64,000 bases of DNA from Ashinkailepas kermadecensis (lineage: Eukaryota > Arthropoda > Thecostraca > Neolepadidae): NCBI GenBank assembly GCA_034440615.1, contig JAOTOM010002321.1:34424-98423 (forward strand), read 5' to 3'. Below the pieces are notes generated by a model. That model saw nothing but the letters and a program-made list of their open reading frames with translations, ran no database searches and was not told where the DNA came from. The first letter of the stretch is position 1; each line of letters opens with the position of its first letter. Below, in pieces: positions 13,481-24,149 of this stretch. Both the position numbers and the translations under genes were made by a program.

Positions 13481-13789
13481 TTTCGCCGCCCTATTCTGAT
13501 GCGCTGTGTAGAAAGTGCACACCAGGTGACAGACGCTGACGCGCGAAGTGCAACATTGCCAAGTGTACTTAGCTCCATGTGGAAATCTCCAACGCAAGGC
13601 ATACCTACGAGGGAAGTTTGTGGCTAAAAACAACACCAGGATACATTTTTCAGATGCGCAGTCAAGGCGGGGAGGGGGGAGGGGGGGATGCTTAGGAACC
13701 AATTTGTTTTCCCCACGTAATTCCATTGGTGAAATTGCCGGGGATTGAGTGTTCCAATGTTTCGGCGGACTAGTCCAATGGTGAGGGCT

Positions 13790-14215
13790 CAGACTGCCGG
13801 CGCCTCACTCACCCGTCCATCCATCGTTTCCATTATATTCCAATGGCCATCTCAACATCCATGTCCTTCACCTCACCCTGCAACACCAGGTTTCCGTACT
13901 ATCGAGTAGGTAGGATAACTTGCCCTGTCCTGCCCGCCCTATGAGTTTTCTCGGGGTATTCGCGCCCCCTCGGGCCGCCCTTGGGGTTGACGGATTCCTG
14001 GAGGCTGAGGACCCCGTTGCACAGTGCTACTTGTGACGTTGAGCAGCACGCCTCCTTGGTACAAATATATATGCAGGTGTAGTCGAGCCCGTATAGCCCC
14101 ATCGGGCCAAGCGACTTGTCGCCTCGGACGGGGAGTCTGGGCCCCGGGCCAGTGCCTGCTACCCTGGTCGGCAGGCGTCAAGGGGTGCGCGGCGCTGGAT
14201 CATGGGGATTTGCGT
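13790..14215 (+). mobile_element. LINE 5' UTR fragment
   Basis: GC-rich sequence matching the LINE 5' UTR family (compare 1100-1645 and 50168-50640). The junction before it (GGACTAGTCCAATGG near 13767) is shared with 50185, so the fragment was already there when the zinc-finger block was duplicated. Confidence 0.75.
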
Positions 14216-14299
14216 TTGCGTTATGGGAGGGAGCAAAAGGATTTTCCCAACCTACCACTGGTTTATTTTATCATACCTATATTGATATAGATATATATA

Positions 14300-15190
14300 T
14301 TAGGATGTTTCAAATCAATTGAAAGGTTAAAATTAGAACGGGATCATCGATCGTTTGGTGACGTTGGATGAGGAACCTCCAAATCTAAAATTTAGTTGCA
14401 ATGGAAGAATATTTAAATGTCCCACCACTGCATCAAAGTTTCTCCTATATAACGTGCCGGCACCTCCTTCGAATCTCGACGTCTACACGTTTCACAATGG
14501 TGTTTTTGCGCTGCAATTGTGTGTGTTTTAGAACATCTGAGACTCCAGATAACAAAATATAGTCGAATAACATGTTGTTAGTCAACATGTTGACTAAATA
14601 TACCATCATTCGAGTATTCCAGGTCCCTGTCCGCGAGACGTTGACACGAAATTCGAACTACGGAGGAATGTTTCCCGTTTTCTGATTCCTGGCTTCATTT
14701 GTGTACTACGCAACGTAAAAATTGAATAACAAAATGTGACAAGTAAATTAGATGGGTGCATTATGGGATGGGAGTGTCACCATCTTTTGCTCTCCACGTT
14801 GGTCGACGAGGAACTCACGGTTCTTCTCAATCGTGGTCATCTTCACCGCATTGTGCTGGGAGGTGTTGAATAGCTTCGACAACTCTCCGTCCAGCAGGGC
14901 GGCGGACACAAGATCCCCATCCGACTTGCGCTTCTGAACCCCATGATGGTCTCGTACTTGGCGATCAAGGCAGCCAACTTACGGGTTACATGAATTATGT
15001 CATAAAGAATAGCTCTCTCGATTATTTAGCTGTCCGATGTCTCAAATGTTCCACCAAAGTACTGAATTGTAATGCAAAACAGTTTTGTTAAATGTCCACG
15101 CAAATATTCGAACGAGGTGCCAGTCTGTTACGTAGGAGAAACTTTGACGCACTTGCGAGATCCATAAATGCTCTTCGATTTGAATGAAAT
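14300..15190. mobile_element. Mariner-like inverted element, copy 1 (right end lost)
   Basis: The element starts TTAGGATGTTTCAAA after an AT tract, matching 18091 onward. The left arm encodes a degenerate peptide on the plus strand (LVTLDEEPPNLKF...) and the right part encodes the same peptide on the minus strand (NRLAPRSNICVDI, about 15100-15180). The central segment 14752-14990 matches 18548-18778. The right arm is broken at about 15190, where a 21-bp minisatellite takes over. Confidence 0.7.
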
Positions 15191-15195
15191 TTTGC

Positions 15196-15500
15196 TTTGC
15201 ACTTTGCAATCCTGGCTTCCTCCTTTGCAATCCTGGGGGCCTCCTTTGCAATCACGGGGGCCTCCTTTGCAATCATGGGGGCCTCCTTTGCAATCCTGTG
15301 GTCCTCCTTTGCAATCCTGTGGTCTTCTTTGCAATCCTGGGGGCCTCCTTTGCAATCCTGGGGGCCTCCGTGCCAATTGTTGGCACTCTCTTGATTTCTG
15401 GGGCCTCCTATCATCTCCTAGGTGACTCCTTTTTTCTCAAATTAGGGACCTCCTCTCACGTCTTGGGGGCCTCCTCACCTGTGTTTGGATCCTCATTATC
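15196..15500. repeat. 21-bp minisatellite, GGGGGCCTCC core
   Basis: Units of 21 bp with consensus TTTGCAATCCTGGGGGCCTC plus a final C repeat about eight times with few changes (15200-15370), then decay into a looser GCCTCC pattern to about 15500. Open frames here are made by the repeat. A perfect 14-nt inverted repeat follows at 15537-15565. Confidence 0.9.
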
Positions 15501-15710
15501 CTCTTAGGAGGGTGCGTTTGCATCATAGTCCCAAATCTTCTCTCCTACGGACCGTAGGAGAGAAGAAGAAGAAGAGAAGAAGATTCCTCTTCCAAAATAT
15601 GGGCCTCATCTGGCTAGTCTCAGTGGCCTTCTCTCATTCCTGCGGAAACCTTCTTACCCATATTGAGGCTTCCTCCTGCGTCCGGAGAAATCTCTCCTAT
15701 CATTCTGATC

Positions 15711-17345
15711 CCCGCAGTGGGGTCAGCCTCGTTACACGGCTGGCTAGTGAAATGGCGCTCCCTCGGGTCACCACAGCCGCCCCGATATGGGGCTTGGAAG
15801 CAAGCAGGTGTTTCCCGGGGCTCACACAGTTCCCCTCGCCCTTCCATCCATTTCCCTCCCCAGTATCCATCCCGCTCCAACGTCCCTACATCCAACATGC
15901 AACAATGTAGTATATCCTACATCCAACCATGCAACAACAATCCCAACATGCAACAATGTTGGATGTAGTATATCCTACATCCAACCATGCAACAACAATC
16001 CCTTCCCTGTCACGAGCAGATAGGTTAGCTTCCCCTGGTCTACCCTTCCCCTGGTCGCTTGTCGCACGGTGCTAGTTGTGACGGGGGACCAACACGCCTC
16101 TTTGGTCCTGATATCCCGGAGGGGCGGGCGGGCCCGTAGGGTCCCATACGGGCCAAGCGACTTGTCGCCTCAGGCCGACGGTCTGGGCCCCGGCCCAGTG
16201 CCTCCTGACCTGGCCGGCAGGGGTCAAGGGGTGGGCGGCGCTGGAACCCGGTCGGGGTGGTGAGTCCCTCTCTCTCCCGGCCGGGTGATGGCGTCGCCTG
16301 CCCCGCATAGCTCCTCGGGCGCCTGGCGTCCTACCGTTCGCGGGAATTCGGCGTCCCCCCAGTTGGGCCCCTACTTGGTGGGGCGTCTCGAGGAGCGGAA
16401 ACAAACACACTTCATAGCAACTTCAAGTACAAAAAAAAACATCTCACCTGTGCCCTCTAGTAGGTTACAGACAAGCCAATTTACCACGAATTCGCGTATC
16501 ACACATGCAGGGCCTGGCCTTGAGGCTACTCTTCCTGCGCCACGCATCCTTATACTGAAATCATTAGAGCAGGGAAAGTCTTTCATCCCTTACTCCGTTC
16601 CAACTGAAAGAAGCGTGTGGCAGCCTGGGTGTCGTGCTGAGATGTGAAAAGCTTAGAGATTGTGGGCTAGAAGTGGAGTTTATAAATACTGAGGACACAA
16701 GGAGGGCAAGAAGCGCAACAGAACTAACGTACACGGTGCGAAGCGAAAAAAGCAGACGAACAATCACGGTACCGATTGAAGTCGAACACCAAAAACTACT
16801 CAAAGGGGGCTATAATCTGTTATGACTTGAGAGATGTGTCTGATGCTGATATTATGGATGGCCTGGCAGAGTGGGGAATAGTAGAGGTACGACTGATCAC
16901 GATGAGAAAAGGCAAAGAAACGCAAAACAATCAGTTTCATTATAATATTTCGAACAACTGATTTTCCAGAATTCGTCTACGTCGGATATGCCCGAGTGAA
17001 ACTTCGGGTGTTTGTTCCAAATCCGATGAGATGTTTCGATGCTCCAGATTTGGACACACATCGCAGCATTGCCGGAACCGCCAGACATGTGGACGATGTG
17101 GGTCGGCGGAGCATGTGGGAGAGGAGTGTGTGAATCTGAGAGTGCAAAATGCTCAAACTGCGGTTCTGGCCTCACGCAGCCTATGACCGTTCCTGCCCCA
17201 TTTTTCTGAGGGGGAAAGAAATAGTCGCGATCAAATTTCCGCCCCCAAAAATCACATTTCGGGAGAAGCGTGAGTTGTATGAGGCAGCTCACCCAAGGGT
17301 ATCATATGCAACAAAAGCACAATCTAACTTCACAACTACCTAACA
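15711..17345 (+). mobile_element. RNase H-type LINE copy: 5' UTR plus gag, 3'-less
   Basis: 15711-16410 matches the 5' UTR before the gag ORF of the 55-60 kb element. 16415-17345 is a broken gag. The initiator is ATA (16416-16418) instead of ATG in the matching context TTCATAGCAACTTC. A local duplication of CAACATGCAACAATG-type units lies at 15890-16005, and a stretch of the UTR near 16040-16060 is deleted. The copy ends just before the AT tract at 17395. Confidence 0.8.
16415..17340 (+). pseudogene. LINE ORF1 (gag) remnant
   Basis: ORF1 packages LINE RNA. In frame pieces one can see ILILKSLEQGKSF, KLRDCGLEVEF and a CYDLRDVSDADIMDGLAEWG segment matching the gag at 59584-58663 (minus), then CCHC zinc knuckles (SRFGHTSQHCRNRQTCGRCG). 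It is interrupted by frameshifts near 16640, 16820 and 16960 and lacks a normal start. ORF2 does not follow. Confidence 0.8.
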
Positions 17346-17386
17346 GACTCGCTAGAAATATATGATAGGTCCCGAACACACACAAC

Positions 17387-17394
<8 letters not shown>

Positions 17395-17481
<87 letters not shown>
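17395..17481. repeat. (AT)n microsatellite, left of the Helitron
   Basis: Pure AT dinucleotide repeat. A second AT tract (17960-18065) follows the Helitron, so one tract was probably split by that insertion. Confidence 0.95.
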
Positions 17482-17484
<3 letters not shown>

Positions 17485-17959
17485 ACTATATAAAGGGCGA
17501 GGTTTGTTTGGATCTCTCTCCTGTTTGGTCGACAGACTGACACTTCGACCAATCAGCATCGAGTATTCCTGTGACGTCACAACAATATCCGATGTCCGCG
17601 ATGACTCATATCAATACCACCTCAGTCGCCGTGTGACAGTGGTGGCGAGTGCACGTGTCCGTCCGCGAAGTGATGCGACAATGTTAAAACGACAGAAACC
17701 AATGCCTAAGGATTATACACCATCTGCGAAACGTAACAGGGCTCATCGCGAACGCGAGACTGCTGAGCAACGAGAACAGCGTTTGACTGAGAGACGAGAG
17801 AGGCAGGCTATATTGCATAAAAAAGAAACACCACAGCAACACAATTGTCGCCTTGCTGTTGCCCGTGCACGTCATGCGGCCAAACCTGATGATGTACAAT
17901 ACACGTTTACCAGTTTACATGAATTCGTTTTACAACCCGGGCGAAGCCGGGTACGGTAA
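17482..17959 (+). mobile_element. Non-autonomous Helitron
   Basis: The 5' end is TCTACTATATAAAGGGCGAG. Near the 3' end there is a short hairpin, ACCCGG GCGAAG CCGGGT (17935-17952), followed by TACGG, the arrangement seen at Helitron 3' ends; the final CTRR is degenerate (TAAA). The element sits in an AT tract without a target duplication, as expected for insertion between A and T. It keeps a short open frame at its centre but no Rep/helicase. Confidence 0.75.
17684..17959 (+). pseudogene. Helitron-encoded N-terminal fragment
   Basis: A 92-codon frame (M at 17684) is rich in Arg, Glu and Gln, with RERETAEQREQRLTERRER. It matches the style of N-terminal repeats seen in arthropod Helitron proteins (established family knowledge; not searched). 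Rep and helicase domains are missing. It ends within the terminal hairpin. Confidence 0.55.
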
Positions 17960-17961
17960 AT

Positions 17962-17994
<33 letters not shown>

Positions 17995-17999
17995 ATTAT

Positions 18000-18083
<84 letters not shown>

Positions 18084-18090
18084 TTGTGTA
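17960..18090. repeat. (AT)n then (GT)n microsatellite
   Basis: AT repeats with TATTATTATT interruptions run to 18065, then GT repeats to about 18082. Confidence 0.95.
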
Positions 18091-19092
18091 TTAGGGTGTT
18101 TCAAAAAATTAAATGGTTAAAATTATAACATGATCATCTATGGTTGGTGACGTTGGATGAGGAAACTCCAAATATAAAATGTCGTTCGAATTGAAGAATA
18201 TTTATGGGTCCCGCAAGTCCATCAAAGTTTCTCCTATGAAACGGGCCGGCACCTCGTTCGAATCTCGACGTCTAGACTTTTCACAAAGGTGTTTTGCACT
18301 CAATTAAGTGCCCTTTTTTGAATTTCTGAGACTTCGGATAACAAAATGTAGTGGAACAACATTTTGTTAGTCAAGATGGACCGCATAATTTGACTAAATA
18401 TATCCTCATACGAGTGTTCCAGGTCCCTGTCTGCGAGGTGTTGACACGAAATTCGAACTGCTGAATGTTTGCCGTTTTCCGACCGATCCCTGGGTTCATG
18501 TCGGCACTGACCAACGTAGACACGCGCAACAAAGTATGACAAGTAAATTATATAGGTACATTATTGGAGGGGAGTGTCACCATCTTTTGTTCTCCCCGTT
18601 GGTCGACGAGGAACACACGGTCGTTCTCAATCGTGATCATCTTCAACGCATCGTGATGGGAGATGTTTAATAGCTTCGACAACTCTCCCTCCAGGAGGGC
18701 GTCGGACACAAGATCCCCCATCCGACTTCCGCTTTTGGACCTCAAGATGGTCTCGTACTTGCCGATCAAGGCAGCCAACTTGCGGGTTACATGAATTATG
18801 TCATAAAGGGTAGCTTTCTATATTATTTAGCCGTCTGGCGTTTCAAATGTTCCAAAAATGCACTAAGTTGTAGTGCAAAACAGTTTTGTGAAATGTCGAC
18901 GCAGATATTCGAACGAGGTGCCAGTCTGTTACATATGAGAAACTCTGGCGTACTTTCCGGACCACTAAATGTTCTTCGATTCGAATGAAATTTTATATTT
19001 GGAGTTTCCTCGTCAAGTGTCACCAAACGATTGATGATCTCGTGGAAAGAGTCGTGTTTGAAAACTTCCTCACATAAAGTGGAACGCCCTAA
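18091..19092. mobile_element. Mariner-like element with ~200-bp arms, copy 2
   Basis: The ends are TTAGGG...CCCTAA, flanked on both sides by TA (18089-18090 and 19093-19094), as in Tc1/mariner-type insertions. The arms (about 18150-18300 and 18890-19060) are inverted copies of each other and of the element at 14300. No DDE transposase is visible, so it is non-autonomous. Confidence 0.8.
18548..18778 (-). CDS. Central ORF of the mariner-like element, unknown
   Basis: A 76-codon minus-strand frame (AALIGKYETILRSKSGS..., GELSKLLNISHHDALKM, RVFLVDQRGEQKMVT) ends before the left arm. A diverged copy with frame breaks lies at 14752-14990. It follows the frame of 18823-19101 on the same strand, so both may be parts of one former protein. 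The predicted start is a TTG in the track sense only, so the true start is unknown. The function is not recognised. Confidence 0.4.
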   Translation of the reverse strand: MAALIGKYETILRSKSGSRMGDLVSDALLEGELSKLLNISHHDALKMITIENDRVFLVDQRGEQKMVTLPSNNVPI

Positions 19093-19101
19093 TATATACA
19101 T
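18823..19101 (-). CDS. Short ORF in the element's right arm, unknown
   Basis: A 92-residue frame on the minus strand (LVTLDEETPNIKFHSNRR, then FLICNRLAPRSNICVD and FALQLSAFLEHLKR) ends in TAA at 18823. The same peptide, more decayed, is encoded on the plus strand in the left arm of the 14300 copy and on the minus strand near 15100-15180. The meaning is unclear: a captured exon or a transposon-encoded protein. I do not recognise the family. Confidence 0.4.
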   Translation of the reverse strand: MYILGRSTLCEEVFKHDSFHEIINRLVTLDEETPNIKFHSNRRTFSGPESTPEFLICNRLAPRSNICVDISQNCFALQLSAFLEHLKRQTAK

Positions 19102-19114
19102 GTATATCTATTTT

Positions 19115-19150
<36 letters not shown>

Positions 19151-19156
<6 letters not shown>

Positions 19157-20463
19157 ACATAAAATAATGTTTTCGCCCAAAGCGCAGTTATAGGATAAGC
19201 CAGATGCCCAATAGAGCTGCATAGATCATGAGGTCTCCATTAGAACTATGTTGTTCGAACTCAACGTTTCGTTACATTACGTAACATTTTCAGGAGCGAA
19301 ACAGTAAATCAATGGCGATGCAAAAACACAAAGTTACGCATCATTCATACAGTGACTGAAAACACCCGGACGGTTGGGCGCTACATGACCAATGTAGTCG
19401 ATGCGCCCTAAAGCCCTAATAACTATCTAACTGAAAACACACGGATGCAGGACGAAGCACGATCCGTTTCATTGATCAATCCCTGCCGCCTCTCAAAGGT
19501 TTTTCATGTGTAATGCTTTCCCAACCCGCATCGTAAACCTTTACATTATAAAGCTTGCGGACTCCAAGTTCAGTAGGAAAACTCTCATACCTACAGTTCC
19601 AAAGCTGCTCAAGTACTTTGTTCTTCCTTTTTTTCGAACAGCAATCTGATAATCTAAGGTCTGAACTCATTCGATTACTGTCGAACGTTTACCCTTACAT
19701 GGACCACAAGATTATCTTTGTTAATTATTTCACAATAGGCTCCTTTTTCCGATATAAGGACAGGATTCCTAAATGTTGTTTATTTTCCTCAGATTCCTAA
19801 ATCCTCAGAAGTATATCGCTTCAGGTGTGCATCGCGTGAGGCATCGTACGTGGGGTCTACCCTGCGTAGTCTATACTGCATGGTACAACATCATTGAGGG
19901 AGATCAGACCGCACTCGGCGTGTCCTCTGCAACCCCGACTCGTCACCAGTCAGAGTGGTGGTCACCACCACTCTGTGTCACCAGTAGTGGTCACCACCAC
20001 CACCACTCATCACCAGTCACCACCACTATTTTGTGTGCGATCCACACTTCTCCATTGACGACTTTTCAATGTCGTCCCGGTGTAATTCGATCATCGACCT
20101 TCGTATTATGGAGTCGTTGTACATACATATACATCGCCCCAGCCTAAATACTATGGCATCATCTTTTCCGCTAAAAAACGTACAATAGGTTTTAGCTGGC
20201 GGGAGGGATTCATAAATGAAACGGATTGTGCTTCGTCTTGCATGGGTGTGTTTTCAGGCAATGTATGAATGATGTATAACTCTGTGTTCTCGTATCGCCA
20301 TTGTTTTACTGTTTTGCTCCTTGAAGATGTTACGCATTGCAACGAAACGTTGAGTTCGAACAATATAGTTCTGATGGAGATCCCATGATCTACATAGCTG
20401 TATGGGTCATCAGGTTTATCCTACAACTACGATTTGGGCGAAAAACATTATTACATGTTATTG
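19151..20463. mobile_element. Long-TIR element (~330-bp arms)
   Basis: 19151-19500 (TAATGTTTTCGCCCAAAGCG...) is matched in reverse complement by 20150-20463 (...CGGGCGAAAAACATTATT type end). Within the arms the strings TCGAACTCAACGTTTCGTT and CACGATCCGTTTCATT pair with their complements on the other side. The middle has no transposase. The left arm has been hit by a LINE tail insertion (19366-19429). The exact ends lie near AATAACAT on both sides; a target duplication is not clear. Confidence 0.75.
19366..19429 (+). mobile_element. 64-bp LINE tail inside a TIR arm
   Basis: The insert ends GATGCGCCCTAAAGCCCTAATAACTATCTA, the RNase H-type LINE tail. It is flanked by an 11-bp duplication ACTGAAAACAC (19355-19365 and 19430-19440). 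The opposite arm (about 20240) has the uninterrupted sequence, which proves the insertion. Confidence 0.85.
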
Positions 20464-20537
20464 CAGGATGCCATGGCCCTCGCATTCTTCGGCAAGTTAG
20501 AAGCGCCCTCAACCTCTGTGTAAATGCAGTTTTTTAA

Positions 20538-20538
20538 A

Positions 20539-20612
<74 letters not shown>

Positions 20613-20649
20613 AATATATATGTACAAAGCATATAGGTATATATCTTGA

Positions 20650-20700
<51 letters not shown>
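20538..20700. repeat. (AT)n microsatellite
   Basis: Two AT tracts are separated by ACAAATATATATGTACAAAGC-type sequence. The CR1-like LINE begins directly after it. Confidence 0.95.
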
Positions 20701-20702
<2 letters not shown>

Positions 20703-20733
20703 TCTACATGAAAATATGTTAACTTCTCCATCA

Positions 20734-21042
20734 AACTCTAGGAGTGAGGAGCTGATGCAGGACTACAGGGCCCTTCTGGCCACCCTGAAGCAAAGCAATA
20801 GCAGAGTTATTGTGACAGCTATTCTGCCTAGGGCTGGAGTCTCCCCTGAGTGGAGCTCTAGGGCACTGGCAGCCAATGCCAGGGTAGGTAGGCTCTGCAA
20901 TGAGTTAGGTTTGACTTTTGTTGACAAGTGGTGCAGGTTTTATGGCTCATCTGACCTCTATCAGAGGGATGGCCTGCACTTCTTCGAGAAGGGGGTGCAA
21001 GTGTTAGGCAAAGTATATGAACATGTCCTTCAGGGAAACTAG
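20734..21042 (+). pseudogene. CR1-like ORF1 C-terminal part, esterase-like
   Basis: About 103 residues, open to the TAG at 21040. The segment resembles the C-terminal half of an SGNH/GDSL-type esterase: LLATLKQSNSRVIVTAILPR, the WSSRALAANARVGRLC helix, and DGLHFFEKG with the Asp-x-x-His dyad of block V. CR1 ORF1 proteins are known to carry esterase domains. The N-terminal Ser block is missing because of 5' truncation. It lies just upstream of ORF2. Confidence 0.75.
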
Positions 21043-21050
21043 ATAACGGG

Positions 21051-24045
21051 GTGGGTAGGGAAGAATTGGCATTGCCATCTCAGGGATATGCCAATAATTA
21101 CAGCGCAGGCAATAGAACCTCACAGTCAGCAAATAGGCGTAGCAGTAGATCAAGGGGGCAGAGTGGTAGCTCATCCAGAGATGATAGAGCTACTCAACCT
21201 GAAAAAGCCAAAGAGGGTCATGGCACTTTTGGTAAGTGTATGATGCTTAATGCTCAGAGCATTCGATCCAAATTTGATCAGTTCAAGTGTTATGTTGCTG
21301 AGGAGAAACCAGATTTTGTTTGCATTACTGAGGCATTGGTCAGTGAGGGATATCTTGGGGACAACTTGCAGGACTATGAGATCCAGGGATACAATATGTT
21401 TTCATGCAATAGGGGTCCAGCAGTGAAAGGGGGTGGTGTAATGCTCTATGTGAATAGCTTATACAGTTCTCAAAAAGTAGCAGATGGGGTAAAAAATGTG
21501 TCTGTGGAGTCCATATGGCTTGGTGTTGCTGTAGGAAAAGGCAACAGCAATAAACTGAGGATAGGAGCTTTGCATCGATCAGGAACCTTGCCACATTCTC
21601 AGCAACTGGAGCTCGATAAGGTGATTTGCGAGGAAATCAGTAGAAACTTTCAGAGGAAATGCCTTATTCTTGGTGACTTTAATCTAAAAGGATATGAATA
21701 TGTTGGTGCTGGCTCCCCATCATGTAAACTGTTTAGGAAATGCCTTGAAGAGGACTTGTTCTTACACCAGTTTGTAACGGAACCAACCAGGCAGGGCTCA
21801 TTCTTGGACCTTGTCTTCTCAGATTTAAGTGATTTAGTTCAATACTTGACTGTAGGAGAAACTCTGGGAAGAAGTGACCATAACATAGTGAGATTCAAGG
21901 CACAAGTAGCAGGGACAATCGAGGATAATTTGGTAAAGATTCCAAATTTTAACAAGGCAGACTTTTACTTCATGAGAGAGGCTTTAAGTGCCATAAAATG
22001 GGAAGAAGAATTCTTTGATTTAAATGCCTGTGAAATGTGGGAAAAGTTCAAATCTTACTTGAGGGAAATTCAGATTAGACATGTCCCCCAAAAGCAAAGG
22101 CGCAAAAGATGGGTAGTAAAGCCAGCATGGCTTACACCAGATGTGATAAAAGCAATTAAGGCTAAGAAAGATGCATCTAGAGTATTTAAGGAAGCTTCAA
22201 ATATCGGAACTCTAAGGTCGTATCAAAAATCTAGAGATGCTGTGAAGCAGAAAATCAGAGCAGCAAAGCGAGCAAAAGAATTGGATTTGGCTAGGAACTG
22301 TAATGGGGACAGTAAAAAGTTCTTTAGTTTCTACAAGCTAAGTAAAATTTCAAGCACAATTGGTCCACTGGAAGTAAATGGGACTATATTGAGTGAGGAT
22401 GGTGAGATGGTTGAGGAGCTGAGCAAGCAGTTTAAATCAGTGTTTACAGTGGAGGATGTGACTAATCTGCCAACCGTGAACCACAGTTCAGTGACAGGTG
22501 ATCAGATACACGATGTTGATTCCATTGATAGTGATATTGTTTTCAATTATATCAGAAAAATAAAGCCAAACAAGGCAGCAGGACCTGATGGAATTTATGC
22601 TAGGGTATTGCGGGAAGCTGAAAAGGAAGTGACAATCACACTTCCAATATTTTGTAGATCAGTTTCACAAAATGAAATTCCAACAGATTGGAAAAGGACA
22701 AATGTAGTTCCTATTTTCAAGAAAGGAGAAAGAGGGAAAGTTGAAAACTATGGGCCAGTAAGCCTCACATCCCTAGTCTGCAAGGTGCTCGAATCAATTA
22801 TCAAGGATAGAATAGTTAGTTTTCTGGAAGGAAACAGATTGATTCAAGATACTCAACATGGGTTTAGAAAAGGGCGATCGTGTCTCACAAATCTCTTGGA
22901 CTTTTTGAATTTTGCTACAGAACAATTTGATCAGGGAAATCAGGTTGATGTAGCACATCTTGACTTTAGTAAGGCCTTTAACAAGGTACCCCATAAACGG
23001 TTAATGATGCAGCTTCAGGTCCATGGTATTGCAGGTAGCATCCAAAATGGATAGAGTTGTGGCTTTCAGATAGACAGCAGAGAGTGATGCTAAATGGTAC
23101 AAAGTCATCATGGCAAAATGTTCTCAGTGGGGTCCCCCAGGGGTCGGTACTGGGGCCCCTATTGTTCATTATATATGTGAATAGCATTGAATGTGGCCTA
23201 AGTAGTAAGGTTTTGAAATTTGTGGATGATTTGAAGATCTTTAGGGCAATAACAGGGCACAATGAGCAGGTTTTGCTGCAGAAATACTTAGACGAGCTAG
23301 TGAAGGTCCGAAAAATGGCAAATGAAGTTTAATTTTGATAAGTGCAAAGTCATGCATGTAGGTAGGCAGCATATGAAGGCTCCATACTTGATGGGTGGCC
23401 AAGTACTATCTGTGTCTCAGCAGGAGAAGGACTTAGGTGTTATTTTGAACACACAATTGGGGGCATCAGAACAGACCAAGGAAGCCAGGAAGAAGGCACT
23501 AAGAATGTTTGGGACAATACAGAGGAATGTGCATACAAAAGTGAGGAGGTCATCAGGAAGCTTTACTGTGCATATGTCAGGCCACATTTGGAATACTGTG
23601 TCCAAGCTTGGTCCCCTAGTTATGAGAAAGATTGTTGGCTTTTAGAGAGAGTACAAAAGAGGGCAACAAAATGGTTAATGGTATAGGCAACCTGACATAT
23701 GAGGAAAGATTGAAGAAATTGAATATGTTTTCACTTAGATATAGCAGGCTGAGAGGAGATCTCATCGAGGCTGTTAAATTTGCTCATGGTCAGGAACAGG
23801 AATATCACAGGGAAATGTTTGAATTTAACAGAAATGATGCAATTAGAGGTCATCAATTCAAAATTAAAATTAATAACAGCAGGACAAGCTTAAGACAGTC
23901 TTTCTTCACCAACAGGGTAGTAGAACACTGGAACCAGCTGCCAGGAACCATTGTCAGTAGCAACACACTGAACATCTTTAAAAACGGCATAGACAATCAT
24001 TATGAGAATAGGGGGCTTGTGTTTCTGTATTCCACGGAGGGTTGA
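21051..24045 (+). pseudogene. CR1-like ORF2: endonuclease and reverse transcriptase, frameshifted
   Basis: ORF2 nicks the target and reverse-transcribes LINE RNA. A 667-codon frame (21051-23054) shows APE-type endonuclease motifs (LNAQSIRSK, FVCITEA, GDFNLKGYEY, SDHNIVRF), a linker, and the first RT blocks (KPNKAAGPDG, VPIFKKGERGKVENY, GFRKGRSCLTNL, DFSKAFNKVPHKRL). A frame change at about 23045 leads to GVPQGSVLGPLLF and FVDDLK (usually FADD). Further changes near 23320 and 23630 lead to the C-terminal block (YEERLKKLNMFSLRYSRLRG) ending at 24045. At least three frame breaks make it inactive. Its N-terminal 40 residues may be linker from ORF1. Confidence 0.9.
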
Positions 24046-24149
24046 TCGACAGATTTGGTGGGCAACTGGTTCAGTGTCCAAAGTGCAACCAAGAAGGGCC
24101 CTTGTGGCTCATAGTTGCACTGATCTTTTATGTCTTTATTTCTAAGAGG

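Larger units (their letters stand above)
20716..24060 (+). mobile_element. CR1-like LINE, plus strand, 5' truncated
   Basis: This is the longest retrotransposon copy of its family here. It holds the end of ORF1, then ORF2 with endonuclease and RT, and ends at GGAGGGTTGATCGACAG, the point shared with the minus copy at 6852. The 5' end is cut at the AT tract. No target duplication was found. Confidence 0.93.

Noticed and set aside
17302..17580. Ile/Tyr repeat frames over AT tracts (also 20.5-20.7 and 60.4-60.6 kb)
   Set aside because: Products of (AT)n microsatellites read in any frame.
20716..24045. A host gene with reverse transcriptase
   Set aside because: Several frame breaks, a second truncated copy at 6852-9045 and standard LINE structure show a decayed retrotransposon.
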